A DNA stretch of 44,058 nt from Gilliamella sp. Occ3-1 (lineage in GTDB: Bacteria > Pseudomonadota > Gammaproteobacteria > Enterobacterales > Orbaceae). Position 1 is the first letter of the stretch. Each line of letters opens with the position of its first letter. The stretch is from assembly GCF_001690655.1 (NCBI RefSeq), contig NZ_LZHQ01000019.1:1-44058 (forward strand), in the 5' to 3' direction. Positions 1-8,307 of the stretch are shown in pieces. The notes beneath the pieces were generated by a model that ran no database searches, was not told the DNA's origin, and saw only the letters and a program-made list of their open reading frames with translations. Made by a program: the position numbers and the translations under genes.

Positions 1-220
1 TTAAGCTCAGTTCGGCAAACATCTGTTTAAGCTTACGGTTTTCAGCCTCCAGCTCCTTTAAGCGTTTGATATCCGAAGTTTCCATTCCGCCGTATTTTTC
101 CCGCCATTTATAGAAAGTTGAATTACCCATGCCATATTTACGACAGAGTTCTTTAACCGGAATACCCGCTTCAGCTTCTTTTAAAATAGCGACGATTTGA
201 TGTTCAGTCATTTTTTTCAT
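1..220 (-). CDS. IS3-family transposase OrfA, partial at window edge
   Basis: The first 73 codons of an OrfA-type DNA-binding protein are present and the frame runs off the left edge. The start is ATG at 220. The protein begins MKKMTEHQIVAILKEAEAG, followed by a helix-turn-helix segment (KELCRKYGMGNSTFYKWREK, about residues 24-43). After YGGME comes a leucine-zipper-like stretch (LKELEAENRKLKQMF, about 55-69). This order is the classic IS3-family OrfA pattern (HTH_Tnp_1). OrfA binds the inverted repeats, and OrfB, the DDE integrase normally made by frameshifting, would lie outside the window. There is no lesion in the visible part, so the copy may be intact. Confidence 0.88.
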   Translation of the reverse strand, partial: MKKMTEHQIVAILKEAEAGIPVKELCRKYGMGNSTFYKWREKYGGMETSDIKRLKELEAENRKLKQMFAELSL

Positions 221-293
221 GTTTAAATCCTCTTTACTTTTATCATAGAGAATTTTCTACTTTTTTGCTGTATTATTTTAGGGGAGAGTTACA
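221..293 (-). mobile_element. Probable terminal region of the IS3-family element
   Basis: This untranslated stretch lies between the orfA start and a candidate element end. Read on the minus strand from 293, the edge begins TGTAACTCTCCCC, which has the TG start and C-rich run expected of an IS terminal repeat. The other end and any target duplication are outside the window, so the boundary is inferred. Confidence 0.45.
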
Positions 294-442
294 TTTTAAA
301 GTTCGGTTAGGTTTCAAACATTTTATCTATATGATAGAAAAATAATATCGGCTATCCAATGCTATACACCTCTATCTTCATCTTGCAAAATTTAATCATC
401 TAGTTTACTTTACTTATACACGGAAATAACTAGAGCGTACAC

Positions 443-1435
443 ATGATGATATCTTTTAAAGAGCAGCAACAGCAAATTAGCTTTGTTAAGCAGTTTTTTG
501 CTAATCAACTTGCCGAGCGTTTATCACTGATCGAAGTGCAAGCTCCGTTACTAAGTAAAGTTGGCGATGGTATTCAAGATAATTTGTCAGGAACCGAACA
601 CCCAGTGCAAGTTAAGGTAAAAGCAATACCTAATACACAATATGAAGTGGTACATTCACTAGCTAAATGGAAACGTAAAATCTTAAGCGATCACCATTTC
701 GAAGTTGGCGAAGGAATCTACACTAATATGAAAGCATTACGCCCAGACGAAGATCAACTTTCGCCAATTCATTCAGTTTATGTTGATCAGTGGGATTGGG
801 AAAAAGTAATTCGCCCAGAAGATCGCAATTTAACTTATCTAAAACAAACGGTCGAAAATATTTATGCTGCCATTAAAGCGACCGAAAAAATTGTTTCACA
901 ACAGTATCATCTTTCACAATTTTTACCCGAATCTATCACCTTTATCGATAGTGAGCAGTTATTAAAACGCTATCCAAATTTATCCCCAAAAGAGCGTGAA
1001 AACGCAATAACTAAAGAGCTTGGAGCCGTGTTTTTAATTGGTATTGGCGGTAAATTATCAAATAATGAAAAGCACGATGCTCGTGCACCTGATTATGATG
1101 ACTGGAGCAGTGAAAACGATTTAGGATCTAATGGCTTAAATGGCGATATTTTAGTGTGGAATCCAATTTTGCATAGGGCATTTGAAATTTCATCAATGGG
1201 AATTCGGGTCGATCCTGAAACGTTAAAACGTCAATTAAAACTAACAAATGACGAAGATCGTTTAGAGTTTGCTTGGCATAAAGCATTAATCAATGGCGAT
1301 TTGTTACAAACCATTGGTGGTGGAATTGGGCAATCACGTTTGGTTATGTTGCTTTTACAACAAAAACACATTGGTCAAGTACAATCAAGTGTATGGGACG
1401 ATGATGTTAAAGCAAATTATAGCCATTTGCTATAA
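443..1435 (+). CDS. asnA: Aspartate--ammonia ligase (asparagine synthetase A)
   Basis: AsnA makes asparagine in the cytoplasm from aspartate, ATP and free ammonia, with a class II aaRS-like fold. The protein is 330 residues, the same as E. coli AsnA, and matches it throughout: QISFVKQFF near residue 11, LIEVQAPLL near 29, [10 protein letters not shown] at 41-50, [10 protein letters not shown] at 69-78, MKALRPDED at 96-104 and the C-terminal GGGIGQSRL motif. Two adjacent ATGs (443 and 446) are possible starts, and 443 reproduces the family length. The gene stands alone: upstream is the IS edge, and downstream is a hairpin terminator facing a convergent gene. The ammonia-dependent enzyme suits an ammonia-rich habitat, which is inference. 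Confidence 0.97.
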   Translation: MMISFKEQQQQISFVKQFFANQLAERLSLIEVQAPLLSKVGDGIQDNLSGTEHPVQVKVKAIPNTQYEVVHSLAKWKRKILSDHHFEVGEGIYTNMKALRPDEDQLSPIHSVYVDQWDWEKVIRPEDRNLTYLKQTVENIYAAIKATEKIVSQQYHLSQFLPESITFIDSEQLLKRYPNLSPKERENAITKELGAVFLIGIGGKLSNNEKHDARAPDYDDWSSENDLGSNGLNGDILVWNPILHRAFEISSMGIRVDPETLKRQLKLTNDEDRLEFAWHKALINGDLLQTIGGGIGQSRLVMLLLQQKHIGQVQSSVWDDDVKANYSHLL

Positions 1436-1449
1436 TTCCAAGCATATAA

Positions 1450-1477
1450 ATATAGGGCATTACGCCCTATATTTTCT
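1450..1477 (+). terminator. Rho-independent terminator after asnA
   Basis: The stem ATATAGGGC (1450-1458) pairs with GCCCTATAT (1464-1472) around an ATTAC loop, and T residues follow. It lies 14 bases after the asnA stop, between convergent genes, and may also stop the minus-strand gene. Confidence 0.8.
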
Positions 1478-1492
1478 GCAAAAATGATCTAA

Positions 1493-1861
1493 TTAATTTT
1501 TAACAGGTAATTTACCCTCTGCTGCCGCAGATTCGGTTGGAGTGTTTATTGATTGTTTCGCTTTATCATTACTACTCTCAGTTTCATCTTTTGTTTTAGT
1601 TAGCTGAGTTTGGGTTTGCATTGCTAAATCATCCAAACGAACATAAACAATATTCTGGCGACCTCGATCGCATGATCCCACAATTTTTCCATTAATTTTT
1701 CGTTCTGAATTATCAGAAGGTTCAAGTTTTAATTGAAATCTTGATGGATCAACGCCATTATTTTTAATTTTTTCAACAATATTAGCACTAATTTCACCAC
1801 AATTTGATGCTACTGCTAACATTGGTAAACTAAGTATAAATAAACCGGTTAATTTTTTCAT
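1493..1861 (-). CDS. Secreted DUF1161-family protein
   Basis: This is a 122-residue protein of unknown function. The N-terminus is a Sec signal peptide (MKKLTGLFILSLPMLAVAS, cleavage probably just after AVA). The mature part fits DUF1161: a cysteine soon after the cleavage site (NCGEI), a helix with EKIKNNGV near residues 29-36, GKIVGSC near 58-64 and NIVYVRLDD near 69-77, with two conserved cysteines that could form a disulfide. The last 40 residues are hydrophilic, low-complexity and rich in Thr, Ser, Lys and Glu, which is longer than usual for small DUF1161 proteins. Periplasmic location is inferred. It converges with asnA and has no evident operon partner. Confidence 0.75.
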   Translation of the reverse strand: MKKLTGLFILSLPMLAVASNCGEISANIVEKIKNNGVDPSRFQLKLEPSDNSERKINGKIVGSCDRGRQNIVYVRLDDLAMQTQTQLTKTKDETESSNDKAKQSINTPTESAAAEGKLPVKN

Positions 1862-1952
1862 TTCCTTTTCCTTTTGACGGTTATTTGTTTTTTGGATGCA
1901 TCATAAAACTATCATTTTATCAGTAATATTAAAGCAAATCGATTAACTTGAT

Positions 1953-2033
1953 TTATTCACTGTACAATTTGATAAGTATTTAACAAACCTGTTAATAACT
2001 TAATAACATTATAATTATTAAGTTATTTTTTTA
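1953..2033 (+). repeat. Diverged direct repeat, copy A, with AT-rich hairpin
   Basis: The first 48 bases match 2767-2814 at 38 positions in the same orientation. The copy ends in a perfect 10-bp hairpin (AACTTAATAA at 1997-2006, TTATTAAGTT at 2015-2024) followed by a T-run. The rest of 1862-2198 is AT-rich and I see no gene in it. The promoter of the DUF1161 gene should lie here. Confidence 0.55.
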
Positions 2034-2198
2034 ATGGTTAAATATTAACCTGCACAATTTTCGATTTAATTTAAAAACAAAAATAGATCTTTTTTGCAAT
2101 TCTTGTTGAAATTTATTATTAACTCTAACAATAACTTCCCCAAAAAAGCGATAATTTAAGAACAACTGATTACCTGTTACATAATGGCTTAATGTAAA

Positions 2199-2462
2199 TT
2201 ACAGAGCAGTAAAAAAGGCAATTAACCCAAAAAGCACTCCTGGCGAATTAGCAATTGCTAGTGGCCAATCTTTCTTTTCTTGTAGCAGCCCATAGCAGAC
2301 CCATAGCGAGCAGTTAATGGAAGCGGCTAATGGTTGAATTGGATTTGTTTTCAATCCATGCAAATTATCGATGATTTGTGGAATATAAGAAACATACATC
2401 CCTAATGACGCCACTGTAGCGATAATACCTAAAATACGAAAAGCCTTAGATGAAAGATGCAA
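2199..2462 (-). CDS. SemiSWEET-type sugar transporter
   Basis: This 87-residue membrane protein has three hydrophobic segments (about residues 8-28, 42-60 and 66-86), the size and topology of bacterial SemiSWEET subunits, which dimerise to move sugars across the inner membrane. Typical motifs are visible: YVSYIPQI near 23-30, a NPIQPL stretch near 40-45, an asparagine followed by LWVCYG near 50-58, and a C-terminal NSPGVLFGLIAF. The substrate cannot be read from the sequence. The gene stands alone, with about 330-440 bp of gene-free DNA on each side, and the direct repeats at 1953 and 2767 flank it. Acquisition as a cassette is possible but unproven. Confidence 0.82.
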   Translation of the reverse strand: MHLSSKAFRILGIIATVASLGMYVSYIPQIIDNLHGLKTNPIQPLAASINCSLWVCYGLLQEKKDWPLAIANSPGVLFGLIAFFTAL

Positions 2463-2907
2463 AATAGTCTCCTAATATCGTTTATGGTTTTCACCTGATG
2501 CTTGTAATTATAACGAGTTAGAATAGTGACAGTAAACTAACATATTTGTCTTAATAGTAAAGTAGAGTTAAAAAAGGTAAGTAATTAGCTAAATTTGGTT
2601 TAAGAACTATTGTTGTCTATAAGTGATTTTATATTTAATCATAATGTTATAAATTGTGGCAATTATTAGTATTGAGTTACAAAAGCAAATAACAAGAAGA
2701 AACTAATTTCAATAATTGGTTAAATGGTGTTATTTTGCGGATAATTCAAAAAGGGATTTAAGATACTTATGCACTGTATGACTTGATAATTACTGAATAA
2801 GCCTGTTGATAACTTTTTAATAAAATGATTATTATGGAGTTTTTTAAAAGATTACATATTGAACGACAATAAAATCAATTTTATTGTAACTAAAAAAGGA
2901 AGTATTT
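2463..2907. other. Gene-free AT-rich interval
   Basis: No credible reading frame or RNA gene is seen. It should contain the promoter of the SemiSWEET gene near 2463-2540 and holds repeat copy B at 2767-2847. Confidence 0.5.
2767..2847 (+). repeat. Diverged direct repeat, copy B
   Basis: This is the counterpart of 1953-2033. It shares CACTGTA, TTGATAA, CCTGTT and ATAACTT blocks at the same spacing. The hairpin part is degenerate here (AACT...TTAATAA against TTATTATGGAGTT). Together the copies bracket the SemiSWEET gene. Confidence 0.5.
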
Positions 2908-4320
2908 TTATAATTTTTCTGAAATTATTTCTTGATCAAAATGACCATAACTTAATCTGAGTGCCCCTAAGTTATCGCCAAAATCAACACCTTGCGATAC
3001 CGTTACACCTTTTGATAACAGTTGGTTAAGTAAGGCTAATTCCTGCGCTACCGTTTTTACAGGTAAATGCGCATATAAATGAAAGCCACCTAGTGGGGGG
3101 TGATAAGTAATCTCACCACCGAAATAGCAATCCAACCAATGCATTAACTGCTCTGCTTTGATTTGTAATGTTTGCCGTAAGTGTTGTTGATGGACAGTGT
3201 GATGATGTTGTAGATATTCTTGAGCTAATAATTGTGGCAATATACTTAACCCCGAATCAATGTGTTGCCGAATATTGGCCAGATTTGTAATAATATCGCG
3301 CGGCGCCACCATCCACCCAATACGAATATTTGCCCCTATATATTTTGATAGCGATCCTAAATAGATAACTTGATTATGCTGATCCCATTTTTTAATGGGC
3401 AATACCGGCGAATTAGGTTTAAACGCTAAACTGCTATAGGCGTCATCCTCAACAATACCAATACATTGCGAGCGACAAAATGCAACAATTGCCTGTTTTC
3501 GTCTATTACTCATAACAAAGCCCATTGGGTTTTGAAATATAGGATTCAAAAACAACCATTTTATTTGATGTTGTTGTACGCAATTTGCTAGGCTTTCAAT
3601 AGTAATACCTTCATTATCACATTCAATACCATATAAACGTAATCCAGCAGCCTGAAACAAAGGTAAAGAGTAAAAATAGGATGGAGATTCAATTCCAACT
3701 GTATCACCTGGCTTAAGTAAACCCTGTGTAATAAGAAATAACGACTGCTGCGTGCCCGATGTAATTAAAATTTCGTTAATATCAACTTGCATAGAAAACT
3801 GCGTTTGCATGTAAATTGCAATTTGAGCTTTAAGCGATGGTAAACCTAATTGTAATGTATCGCTGTTTTTTTCATGCATAATCAATTCATTTAACGAGGT
3901 ATTGGGTAGCTGAAGTTTGGGAATTAAATTAGTTGGCAAATCACCATTAGCCAGATCACAAATTTGCACTTGTTGCGCACGCACTTGTGCCACTTTTTGT
4001 TGATAAAATGATTTTTTATCTCGATAAAAATGGGCTGGTAAACACCAATTGATCGATGAATACGTTTGCACGCCCCATTTTTTATTATTGACATAAGTGC
4101 CACTACCTCGACGTCGAAGTAATATGCTTCGTTCAGTCAACAGCTCCAGTGCATGTACAACAGTTGAGCGGTTAATCTGTAACATTTTAGCTAGCTCCCT
4201 TTCTGAAGGTAACCTTTCGCCTGCAATCAAAATTCCTTGCTCAATATAATGTTCAATTAAGTGAGTCAGTTGTTGAAAAAGCGATCCTTCAAATTGGGTT
4301 AGTTTTTGTTTTTGCCACAT
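2908..4320 (-). CDS. pdxR: MocR-family regulator, probable PdxR (GntR domain fused to aminotransferase domain)
   Basis: The protein has 470 residues. An N-terminal GntR winged helix (about 11-78) contains GERLPSERELAKMLQINRST and the RRRGSGTYV wing. A long linker leads to a fold-type I aminotransferase-like domain (about 118-470) with SGTQQSL near 188, a NPIFQNPMG stretch near 259, EDDAY near 291, and the PLP lysine in LGSLSKYIG at about K326. This is the MocR architecture. In Corynebacterium and Listeria such proteins, called PdxR, sense PLP and control pdxST. The gene is divergent from pdxS with a 194-bp shared control region, so that role is likely here. The gene symbol rests on context. 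PLP sensing and target sites are inferred. Confidence 0.88.
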   Translation of the reverse strand: MWQKQKLTQFEGSLFQQLTHLIEHYIEQGILIAGERLPSERELAKMLQINRSTVVHALELLTERSILLRRRGSGTYVNNKKWGVQTYSSINWCLPAHFYRDKKSFYQQKVAQVRAQQVQICDLANGDLPTNLIPKLQLPNTSLNELIMHEKNSDTLQLGLPSLKAQIAIYMQTQFSMQVDINEILITSGTQQSLFLITQGLLKPGDTVGIESPSYFYSLPLFQAAGLRLYGIECDNEGITIESLANCVQQHQIKWLFLNPIFQNPMGFVMSNRRKQAIVAFCRSQCIGIVEDDAYSSLAFKPNSPVLPIKKWDQHNQVIYLGSLSKYIGANIRIGWMVAPRDIITNLANIRQHIDSGLSILPQLLAQEYLQHHHTVHQQHLRQTLQIKAEQLMHWLDCYFGGEITYHPPLGGFHLYAHLPVKTVAQELALLNQLLSKGVTVSQGVDFGDNLGALRLSYGHFDQEIISEKL

Positions 4321-4342
4321 ATTTTAGACACTTGTTTTTTTA

Positions 4343-4463
4343 GAAACACATTAAAAATAAAATAAAATCAATATTCTATCTGAACATTTTTATAGTAACA
4401 CCAATAAACCTAAAATTGGATGGTTTTATTATAGTCCAATTGGCTGTTTCGTCTAACTGTTTC
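4343..4463. promoter_or_regulatory. Candidate PdxR operator region between pdxR and pdxS
   Basis: The pdxR-pdxS gap contains a direct repeat CTGTTTC (4444-4450 and 4457-4463, period 13), a related GAAACA on the opposite strand at 4343-4348, and an inverted pair ATTGGA (4415-4420) / TCCAAT (4435-4440). MocR regulators typically bind direct repeats, so these are plausible sites. Binding is inferred only. Confidence 0.4.
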
Positions 4464-4514
4464 TTTTTGAATAATACTTTTCAAACAAGACCAATTTTCA
4501 ACTAGGAGTAAAAA

Positions 4515-5402
4515 ATGAATCAAATTACAGGAACACAGACCGTTAAACGTGGTATGGCACAAATGCAAAAAGGTGGCGTAATCATGGATGTTGTTAATGC
4601 TGAACAAGCTAAAATTGCCGAACAAGCTGGTGCAGTTGCGGTAATGGCTTTAGAGAGAGTACCGTCAGATATTCGAGCTGCTGGTGGTGTCGCTCGAATG
4701 GCAGATCCTACTATTGTTGAACAAGTCATGAATGCAGTTAGTATACCTGTCATGGCTAAGGCACGTATTGGCCACATTGTTGAAGCACGTATTTTAGAAT
4801 CAATGGGGGTTGATTATATTGACGAAAGCGAAGTACTAACCCCAGCCGATGAACAGTACCATCTTCTAAAAGATGAATTTACCGTGCCTTTTGTTTGTGG
4901 CTGTCGTGATTTAGGTGAAGCACTACGTCGAATTGGTGAAGGAACATCAATGTTACGTACCAAAGGCGAACCAGGAACAGGGAATATTGTTGAAGCTGTT
5001 CGCCATATGCGTAAAGTAAATGAGCAAATCCGTTTGGTCACAGGAAAATCAAAAGATGAGCTAATGACTTTTGCTAAAGAAATTGGCGCACCTTATGAGC
5101 TTGTATTACAAGTAAAACAACTAGGTAAGTTACCAGTTGTAAATTTTGCCGCTGGCGGCGTTGCTACCCCTGCCGATGCGGCACTTATGATGCAACTGGG
5201 TGCCGACGGTGTTTTTGTTGGATCGGGCATTTTTAAATCTCAAAATCCAGAAAAGTTTGCCAAAGCCATTGTGCAAGCTACTACTTATTTTGATGATTAT
5301 CCACGATTAGCCGAATTATCAAAAGGATTAGGCGAAGCCATGAAAGGGATTGAAATCAGCACACTTGCTCAATCAGAAAGAATGCAAGATCGAGGTTGGT
5401 AA
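4515..5402 (+). CDS. pdxS: Pyridoxal 5'-phosphate synthase, PdxS lyase subunit
   Basis: PdxS is the synthase half of the DXP-independent vitamin B6 route. With ammonia from PdxT it builds PLP from ribose 5-phosphate and glyceraldehyde 3-phosphate in a large ring-shaped complex. The 295 residues match the family closely. D25 (in GVIMDV), K82 (in [10 protein letters not shown]) and K150 (in [11 protein letters not shown]) correspond to the catalytic Asp and the two Schiff-base lysines, and the [12 protein letters not shown] phosphate site is near the C-terminus. The ribosome site AGGAG lies six bases before ATG. It is translationally coupled to pdxT. The route is common in Gram-positives, fungi and plants; most Enterobacterales use PdxA/PdxJ instead. 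Confidence 0.97.
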   Translation: MNQITGTQTVKRGMAQMQKGGVIMDVVNAEQAKIAEQAGAVAVMALERVPSDIRAAGGVARMADPTIVEQVMNAVSIPVMAKARIGHIVEARILESMGVDYIDESEVLTPADEQYHLLKDEFTVPFVCGCRDLGEALRRIGEGTSMLRTKGEPGTGNIVEAVRHMRKVNEQIRLVTGKSKDELMTFAKEIGAPYELVLQVKQLGKLPVVNFAAGGVATPADAALMMQLGADGVFVGSGIFKSQNPEKFAKAIVQATTYFDDYPRLAELSKGLGEAMKGIEISTLAQSERMQDRGW

Positions 5403-6001
5403 TGGCAAAATCATCCAAAATAAGCAATGTTAAGTACATTGGTGTGCTCAACTTACAAGGAGCAGTTAGTGAGCATATTTCGATGCTAAATAGTATCGAT
5501 AATGTACAAGCTACACTAGTTCAGAAACCCGAACAATTAGCTAATTTAGATGGTTTAATCATTCCCGGCGGAGAGTCGACCACAATTAGTCGATTAGTTA
5601 AACAAAATGGGCTTTTAACGCCCATTCAACAATTTGCCAAACAAGGAAAAGGAATCTTAGGTACTTGTGCTGGACTAGTGCTCTGTGGCAAAACGGCAAC
5701 TCATAACGAGGTCGAATTATTAGATTTGATGGATATTTGCGTTGAACGCAATGGTTTTGGTCGGCAAATTAACAGCTTTGAAACAATGTTAGAGATACCA
5801 AATATTGGTGAGCAAATTCCAGCAGTATTTATTCGTGCGCCTTATATTGCCAAAGCCGGTGAGCAAGTCAATCAGCTAGCTTTTATTGATAATCATTGTG
5901 TGATGGCACAGCAAGATAATATTTTGGTTTGCTCATTTCACCCCGAACTAACCGCCAATAATCGAATTATGCGTTACTTTGTTGATAAATGTTTTAATTA
6001 A
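5402..6001 (+). CDS. pdxT: Pyridoxal 5'-phosphate synthase, PdxT glutaminase subunit
   Basis: PdxT hydrolyses glutamine and channels ammonia to PdxS. It is a class I glutamine amidotransferase of 199 residues. It shows GVLNLQGAVSEH at the N-terminus, the PGGEST oxyanion loop near 55-60, the nucleophile C89 in LGTCAGL, and the His-Glu pair in CSFHPEL (H180, E182), so the catalytic triad is complete. The ATG at 5402 shares one base with the pdxS stop (TAATG), which means coupled translation. A TTG at 5396 could start two codons earlier but is less likely. The GAGG at 5392-5395 inside the end of pdxS serves as the ribosome site. A hairpin terminator follows at 6123. Confidence 0.96.
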   Translation: MAKSSKISNVKYIGVLNLQGAVSEHISMLNSIDNVQATLVQKPEQLANLDGLIIPGGESTTISRLVKQNGLLTPIQQFAKQGKGILGTCAGLVLCGKTATHNEVELLDLMDICVERNGFGRQINSFETMLEIPNIGEQIPAVFIRAPYIAKAGEQVNQLAFIDNHCVMAQQDNILVCSFHPELTANNRIMRYFVDKCFN

Positions 6002-6122
6002 TTGATTAATATTTATTTTATGTTATTGATAATGGATTGTTAATGACTAGCTTAAGTGTTCTATAAAATTTTTGAACACAGCTAATAACCATAGCCAGCT
6101 ATTCTGTCAGTAGATACCTATT

Positions 6123-6144
6123 GCTCTCGTCTGAGGGCTTTTTT
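6123..6144 (+). terminator. Rho-independent terminator of pdxST
   Basis: Stem GCTCTC (6123-6128), loop GTCT, stem GAGGGC (6133-6138, one G-T pair), then six T residues. It abuts the degenerate end of the CRISPR array. Confidence 0.7.
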
Positions 6145-6146
6145 AA

Positions 6147-6354
6147 TTTATATGGCACCTACTCAGCGGTAAGCCTAGCTAGGCGAGAGACATTCAGAAA
6201 CATATTTTTCTAAACCGCCTACTCGGCGGTAAACTGCTAAGTGTGGAGTAACAGCTCCCTGTTTTATTTCTAAACCGCCTACTCGGCGGTAAACGGATAC
6301 AATCGGCAGAATATAGAGATTGTGAATTTCTAAACCGCCTACTCGGCGGTAAAC
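6147..6354 (-). CRISPR. Short orphan CRISPR array, type I-F repeat, 4 repeats and 3 spacers
   Basis: Three identical 28-bp repeats lie at 6207-6234, 6267-6294 and 6327-6354. A fourth, degenerate copy with 7 of 28 mismatches lies at 6147-6174. All spacers are exactly 32 bp (6175-6206, 6235-6266, 6295-6326), giving a 60-bp period. Read on the minus strand the repeat starts GTTTACCGCC and ends GGCGGTTTAGAAA. Its palindromic stem ACCGCC/GGCGGT and AGAAA tail, with 28+32 geometry, are the hallmarks of type I-F. The degenerate repeat is then the leader-distal end, and the leader lies to the right (6355 onward). No cas gene occurs in the window, so interference would depend on Cas proteins encoded elsewhere. 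The spacer targets are unknown. Confidence 0.9.
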
Positions 6355-6723
6355 TAGAATCCGATATACTATAAATCTTGTTTCGCAAAAGACAAATAGG
6401 ATTTTTGCTTTTAAAAACCCTTTTTTTTAGAGCTTTTTTAGTGTGTTGTTTTTATTATATTTTATTTATTATTAAAAAAAGGGTTAGCACAAGTTTGATC
6501 TTTTCAAAATGAGTGAAATTATCTGTTCAAAAATTCATTTCTTAACTCACCATCCAAATTATTTAAAATTTTCAAACTTTCACTAATAACCATTTGGCTT
6601 TAACAACTAAGTTTAAATATGAGTATTAATATGAATTAATACAAATAAATCCCTTTAGTTTGCCGCTTCAGGCCGATAACTGTTATAATCTTTGCTATTA
6701 TTTTCAATGTTGGATCACCTAAT
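6355..6723. other. AT-rich presumed CRISPR leader and yffB upstream region
   Basis: No gene is seen here. The left part adjoins the intact end of the array and should be the leader, containing its minus-strand promoter. It holds a 12-bp inverted repeat AACCCTTTTTTT (6416-6427) / AAAAAAAGGGTT (6474-6485). The right part must carry the promoter of the downstream plus-strand genes. Confidence 0.5.
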
Positions 6724-7080
6724 ATGTATATCATCTACGGTATCAAAAACTGCAATACGATGAAAAAAGCTTTTACTTGGCTTGATGATCATCATGTAAG
6801 CTATCAATTTCATAATTATAAAACCGATGGGCTTTCAGAGGAGCTATTGGATGCTTTTTTACAATTGATTGATTGGCAAAGCTTGCTCAATACACGGGGC
6901 ACTACTTGGCGTAATTTAGATGAATCTGTTCGTGCTGAAGTTAATAATACTCAAACAGCTAAAAAGATTATGTTAGCCAATCCATCTATTTTAAAACGCC
7001 CTTTACTTATCGATGGGAAGCGTGCATTGTTGGGCTTTTCAGAGGAACTTTATTCACAATTTATTTTGCAATCTAAATAA
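6724..7080 (+). CDS. yffB: ArsC/Spx-family protein YffB
   Basis: The 118-residue thioredoxin-fold protein belongs to the ArsC/Spx family. It begins MYIIYGIKNCNTMKKA, with the single cysteine of the family (C10) followed by N and T as in YffB. The middle contains LLNTRGTTWR near 57-66 and the C-terminal part has KRPLLIDGKRALLGF near 93-107, both typical. YffB-like proteins are related to arsenate reductase, but their substrate is not established and glutathione-dependent thiol reductase activity has been suggested. The gene lies 15 bp before dapE, the same order as in E. coli, so the two are probably co-transcribed. No deviation from the family is visible. Confidence 0.9.
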   Translation: MYIIYGIKNCNTMKKAFTWLDDHHVSYQFHNYKTDGLSEELLDAFLQLIDWQSLLNTRGTTWRNLDESVRAEVNNTQTAKKIMLANPSILKRPLLIDGKRALLGFSEELYSQFILQSK

Positions 7081-7095
7081 AAAATCGAGACCACT

Positions 7096-8235
7096 ATGAC
7101 TGAACCTGTTATTGCTCTGACTCAAGCACTCATCGCCGAAAAATCAATAAGTCCTGACGATAAAAATTGTCAAAAAATGATTATTGAACGGCTAAAACCG
7201 CTCGGTTTTACTATTGAAGAAGTTAATATTGGAAAGACCAAAAATTTATGGGCTTATCATGGCGAGGCTAACAGCAAAACCTTAATGTTTGCTGGACATA
7301 CCGATGTCGTACCAGCTGGTGATGAAAGCAAATGGCTTTATCCTCCTTTTTCGCCAACCATTGATGAACAAGGCGTGCTTTATGGACGTGGTGCATCTGA
7401 CATGAAAAGTGGCGTTGCTGCCATGGTTTGTGCGGCTGAAGATTTTGTTAAGCAACATCCAAATCACGCTGGGCGAGTAGCTTTTTTAATTACATCAGAC
7501 GAAGAGGCCGATGCAACCGATGGCACTGTTAAGGTTGTCGATTTGCTAATGAAGCGTCAAGAACGTATTGATTATTGTATTGTGGGCGAACCGTCAAGCG
7601 ATGCTGTACTTGGCGATCAAATTAAAAACGGTCGCCGTGGTTCACTAACAGCTAATTTAGTTGTGCATGGTATTCAAGGTCATGTGGCTTATCCTCACCT
7701 TGCCGATAACCCTGTCCATCGTTTTGCACCTGCATTAAATGAATTGGTTAGCACAGTTTGGGATAAAGGCAATCAGTATTTTCCTCAAACAACTATGCAA
7801 ATTGCCAATATTAATAGCGGTACAGGTGCTGAAAACATTGTGCCAGGTGATCTAAGTGTGCAATTTAACTTTCGCTATAGTAGTGAATTAACTGATACGA
7901 TAATTAAAGCGCACGTTGAGCAGATTTTACAAAAACATAATTTGAACTATACGTTATCTTGGCGATTATCAGGACATCCTTTTTTAACACCACAAGGCGA
8001 TTTAACTAACGCTGCTGCAAGTGCTATTAAGGAATTTACCAACATTGATACCAAGCTATCGACCAGCGGCGGTACTTCAGATGGACGCTTTATTGCTAAG
8101 ATGGGCTGTCAAGTGATCGAACTAGGTGTATTAAATAAGACTATTCACAAAGTCAACGAAAACGCCAACTGCAAAGATATAATTACCTTAACGGCAATTT
8201 ATAACCGCATATTAGAAAAATTATTGTTGGCATAA
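7096..8235 (+). CDS. dapE: Succinyl-diaminopimelate desuccinylase
   Basis: DapE removes succinate from N-succinyl-LL-2,6-diaminopimelate, giving the precursor for lysine and peptidoglycan. The 379 residues carry the dizinc M20 site: H68 and D70 in [10 protein letters not shown]102 in [10 protein letters not shown], the catalytic/metal pair E136-E137 in TSDEEADA, E165 in IVGEPSS and H351 in NKTIHKVNE. Family motifs [29 protein letters not shown] and [12 protein letters not shown] are all present. It follows yffB by 15 bp and precedes ypfN. With dapA in the same window on the other strand, two steps of the lysine/DAP pathway are represented. Confidence 0.97.
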   Translation: MTEPVIALTQALIAEKSISPDDKNCQKMIIERLKPLGFTIEEVNIGKTKNLWAYHGEANSKTLMFAGHTDVVPAGDESKWLYPPFSPTIDEQGVLYGRGASDMKSGVAAMVCAAEDFVKQHPNHAGRVAFLITSDEEADATDGTVKVVDLLMKRQERIDYCIVGEPSSDAVLGDQIKNGRRGSLTANLVVHGIQGHVAYPHLADNPVHRFAPALNELVSTVWDKGNQYFPQTTMQIANINSGTGAENIVPGDLSVQFNFRYSSELTDTIIKAHVEQILQKHNLNYTLSWRLSGHPFLTPQGDLTNAAASAIKEFTNIDTKLSTSGGTSDGRFIAKMGCQVIELGVLNKTIHKVNENANCKDIITLTAIYNRILEKLLLA

Positions 8236-8307
8236 TTGTGGAAACAATTGTTGTTGACCTAGCAACTATAACTTGGCGATTACGATTTTAACCTAAGAGG
8301 AAGTACG

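Noticed and set aside
2908..4320. Plain aminotransferase instead of a regulator
   Set aside because: The N-terminal GntR winged helix and the divergent position next to pdxS argue for a MocR-type regulator.
6194..6388. A 64-codon reading frame on the minus strand containing repeated LPPSRRFRN blocks
   Set aside because: It is the chance translation of the CRISPR repeats and spacers, with the same 60-bp period. It is not a gene.
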